A stretch of 64,000 nt of DNA from Apus apus. Taxonomy: Eukaryota; Chordata; Aves; Apodiformes; Apodidae. Of the stretch, positions 60,290 to 64,000 are shown piece by piece. Every line of letters begins with the position of its first letter. Position 1 is the stretch's first letter. A program made the translations under genes and the position numbers. A model generated the notes under the pieces. It searched no databases. It worked only from the letters and a program-made list of their open reading frames with translations, and was not told the DNA's origin. The DNA lies in contig NC_067282.1 in NCBI RefSeq assembly GCF_020740795.1, positions 169,848,274 to 169,912,273 on the forward strand. Reading direction: 5' to 3'.

Positions 60290-63200
60290 CAAACCACCAA
60301 AACCAAAACAAACCTCACATTGGAACAGGAAAATGACAGGTTAGAATGTAATTGGATAAACTAGATGTGTTCAGATTTCCTGTGACTGGTGAAATCTGCC
60401 CCAGAATAGCGAAGGAGTTGGCTGAGGCAGCCCTAAAGCTGCTTTCAATTGTTCCAAAAGAATTGTGGTGGAACAATGAGCATCCACCAGACTGAAAGGA
60501 GGCAAGGCTAAAACCTACTCAAAAGGGGCAAGCAAGCCACTGAATTGTCAAGCTGGAAAAAATGAACAATCAGACTCTTTGTGACCATCTCAAAGAACAC
60601 AAAGTGGTGAGTAATTGCTGAGATGGATCAGAGCAAATCTGATCTAATCCAGTCCAAACAACCTAATTTCACATGATGAAAAGTGGTCAGATTACTGCCA
60701 CTCTCAAGCTGCTTTCAGCTGAGGCAGAAGACATATGCTTGACCCACCCCATTTGCAAAGCAAACCAATGTCTACAAATAAATGTACTAATTGATATATT
60801 TTTCCTCACCATTTGTGGGAGGTAAAAAGGCATGCAGAGAACATCTGTTCAGAATTTTTTTTGTTTTTATTGAGAGAAGAGAAGATTTTCCGTCAGTTGC
60901 AGCAAAGAGGAATAACCTGATCACCACATGCACCATTAAAAAGAGAAGATTAGACAGGGAAATACTCATAATCTGCAACATACACACACAAAACCCCCAC
61001 ATTGTACAGAACAAAGCTGTCAGATCTTAAGAGTAACTTAGTGTTGGACTAGATAGTGAAACTGCCATCATCTGAACTCATTAAGAACTGATGAGACAAA
61101 TGTCTGCTAGAAATCATTTGGTTATTCCTCATCCTTCCAGTTTTATTTTCTGTGTTTTTCTGTGATTTAGAAAGACTCATGGCCTTTTCCAGCGCTGGTG
61201 AGGCAAACTAAACTTCCTCCCTCTAAGGAGTAAGGTGCCCTGCAGTTTGGGAGAACTCTAACTACCAGAAAAGGTACTCCAGCCAGTGTTTGCCAGCCCT
61301 CTTTCATAGATTCAGTTCCAGTAAAATCCAGTTCAACTTCTCAGGCTTTTTTCCTTTCACTTCTGCAATGTCTAAATCTGGGGTAGCTGGCAGCCCCATG
61401 CCATGGAGAGCACTGTGTTTAAGGCCACTCTGCTGTTCATCCTACACTGAAGGAAGAGAGATTCAATGTACTGTTACCCCTGGGGGACACAGCACATTCT
61501 CAGATAAGCACCAGCCTCTCTGGATGCACCAGTATCCTCCATGCACATTCAGCAAAAGCTGCTTGATAAAGCTCTCCCTACCTGCTGTACAAGTGCTGCT
61601 GGCAGGACAGGGCAGTTTCTGTCAGGCACCAAGCCCTGGGTCAAAGCTCTGTGTTCTCACCATGGGCCTTCAGCATCAGCTTCTGTGGGTGTTTTGTTGG
61701 GCTATGACAGCTAATGAGCAACTGCTCTTGTAAAGAATATCGCAAAGACAGAGACTGAGTCAGCGATCTGTTTAGTCTGATACCCATTTTTCTTCCCAGT
61801 TATAGAGTACTTCCCCACCAAGGTTAGTGTATTGTTTTTTAAGGAGCAACAGCTGGAGGCAGGAACTCAGGGGATGATACAAGCCTCTGGGGAACAAATG
61901 TAACCAAGAAATGTGTGTGGCAAGAACTTGACCTTTTGCATCTATCCTCTACTTTGCTGGGGAGATCTTTGTAAAATAAAATCCACTGTACAGGATTAGC
62001 TAGAAATAGTCTCTAGAGCTGGGGTGGTTGAGTGACCCACAGGAAATCCCAGCTGAGAGCCATGCAACTTCTTTCTTACTAATTTCAACTGGAAAACAGA
62101 TTGTAAAACAAGTAATCCATTTAAAAGTAGTTGGTGTCTTTGACAGAAAGAAGCTCATCTTACCAGTACAGTCCTATCAATTACTAAACAGATCATTCAA
62201 AAAGAGGGGTTAGTGACTGGCTTTTAGGTGAGAAGCAGTGCTAAGGAGGCTGGATAGAGGTGCTTTACAGAAAGGAAATTGAAAGTACAGAACAGGTTGT
62301 GCCAAGGGGAAAACCTGAAGCAGGCAGTTCTGATCAGCAGAAATAATGACTTGCAGAGAGGTGGGAGATGCCAAGAGGCACATTAATTTTTCATTACTTG
62401 AAGAGTAACTGCTAGAGGACAGCCTCAGTAACCCCTTCTGGCCCCTACAAGTTCCCGGGTAACAGTAAACTTTCCCCTCTGAGCTGTTCATTGTCTTAGA
62501 GATCATCCTCTTCTTCTCTCCTTCTGTCTAGCAAATTATTTTCAAAAGGTTTCCCTGAAGGGTACTCAATCTATTAGCATCATTTATATTATATACAGGG
62601 AAAACAGGAGTGTGAACAGCTGCTTCCACTTGTGATACGCTCCTCTCTTTAGGCCTTCTGCTGATGACCTCTACAGTACACATGTTGAAATCTAAAATAT
62701 TTATACATAGGGGTGAGACTGTTCTTCTAATTAGTGCAAATGATGTTCCATGTCTTTCATAGTGTCTCCTCTGAGACAGCATATGTGATCAGCTGTAGTA
62801 ATAAATTGCCTCTCTCTCTTCCCTTCATTCTCTCTCCCCTCCTGCCATACTTAAATCTGGTCTTATTCTTGGCTGAAACCCATCCATTTAGTACTGTCAC
62901 ATTTACTGAGTATCTTGAGTAAAACTTTATAACATTCTCTCCAGGGAAGCAAGTAAATGTCTTTATAATAAGAATATGGCTAAAACATGAGAAATAGTAC
63001 ACTACCCTCAACCCTGTCAAGGTTGAAGCCATGCAATAGAGTTTATTTAGGTTGCCACATCTCAGATGTTCCTCCAAATGATCAGTACAACAGTGAGCAA
63101 GACAGGTTGGAAGTAAAGGCAACGTAAGCAATTGCGTTAGCTCTCGGGCTCTGGAAGGAGCTCAAAGCCCTGCACTCATTTGGCATTTTGTGAGCTGGAA

Positions 63201-64000
63201 CTTGATCTTTCTGGCTGTGACTCAGAACCTGGCTGAACTCCGTCACTGCTGGCAGCCCGAAGCTCTGCTCTACCTTAGGGCCCTGCAAACTCTGTGATCA
63301 AGCCTGAATAAAATGAGAACTGGCTTAACACTGCCAGGTGTCACGGGTGATATTAAATTGTCGTATAACTCTCCAGAAGGCTGGGAGAGAAAATAAGCAG
63401 ATCTGAAACGGATGCCATTCCAGCTGCTCACTGAAAAGCATTCTGTAACACTTTCCTCAGCACTGTGTAAATATTAAATCCTTCTGCCAGTAACCCTTAG
63501 AGGGAGCTAAATATTCTTACACCCAGATGAGTAAATTGAGGCACAGAGGAGCAAAATCTCTGGAGGGGAACAATGCTGGAGGAGGGCTCAGCAGCCTTCT
63601 TCCAGCTGCCTTCTCTGAGCACCCATATACATACATGGTCTATCCCTAGGGCCTCCATTGTGTGAGGGAGGGCAGTGCCACATGGAACTTAGAGCAGCTG
63701 GATCAGCTTGTCCTCAGGGTGGCCCTAAGGCACAGCTTCGAGCAGCTCTGTCGCTATTCCTTCTTGCAGCAGGAGCTTCCTACTGCCAGGAATGGACGGT
63801 GCTGGTGACCAGAGTCTGTGGCAATGGGATGGCATTGCACGGCTGTGAGACAGCCAAGCTTTGCTGCTCCAGTTCAGCATTATAACAGCACAGAAGGTGC
63901 TGCTTTCTGCTTCTAGACCTTTTCGTTTTTCTGCAGCAGAACCATATGGGTGATTTGGATGCTGATTTATAAGCGAGACAAATTCAGCGAAGCCCATTTT

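Larger units (their letters stand above)
56643..64000. other. Intergenic to window end, no gene seen
   Basis: The frames at 56855..57280 (141 codons) and 61290..61733 (147 codons) are Cys/Ser/Leu-rich, have no domain or repeat match I recognise, and lack clear splice support. CAND1, expected further along in vertebrate synteny, is not visible. Confidence 0.55.

Noticed and set aside
61290..61733. 147-codon plus-strand frame
   Set aside because: It has no motif, no upstream promoter or splice evidence, and cysteine- and serine-rich low-information content.

Overview
This is a bird chromosome segment. The evidence is several 5'-truncated CR1 LINEs with the typical 3' octamer tail, two LTRs of an avian endogenous-retrovirus type, and a DYRK2 gene whose protein reads as a close relative of the mammalian one. 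Finer placement is inference. The LTR type suggests a neoavian, possibly a songbird.

One protein-coding gene is certain. DYRK2, a dual-specificity Y-regulated kinase, lies on the minus strand. Its three coding exons are at 37887..37941, 36991..37127 and 26933..28534. They join in frame at GT/AG sites to give 597 residues, with the complete kinase core in the last exon. A CpG island at about 36790..38830 covers exons 1 and 2 and the promoter. A long 3' UTR probably runs to a poly(A) signal at 22787..22792. In known vertebrate synteny (CAND1 - DYRK2 - IFNG - IL26 - IL22 - MDM1), the left flank faces IFNG and the right flank faces CAND1. I see neither neighbour in the window.

Layout: 1..22769 is gene-poor DNA downstream of DYRK2. 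It holds a CR1 with a surviving ORF2 tail (1839..2490), an old CR1 scrap (6985..7115), a TAAT-rich block that looks like a conserved enhancer (8640..9280) and a solo LTR on the plus strand (12546..13566). 22770..38830 is the DYRK2 transcription unit and its promoter. 38831..64000 is the upstream intergenic flank. It holds two CR1 tails (41497..41595 and 53460..53680), a candidate small terminal exon of unknown gene (51531..about 52050), and a second LTR of the same family in opposite orientation (55521..56582).

The items most worth following are the candidate micropeptide exon at 51531, the inverted LTR pair flanking DYRK2, a G-quadruplex motif touching the exon-2 5' splice site, two head-to-head YY1-like sites in the promoter, and the AT-rich element at 8640..9280. 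I found no tRNA, rRNA, CRISPR array or bacterial-type system.
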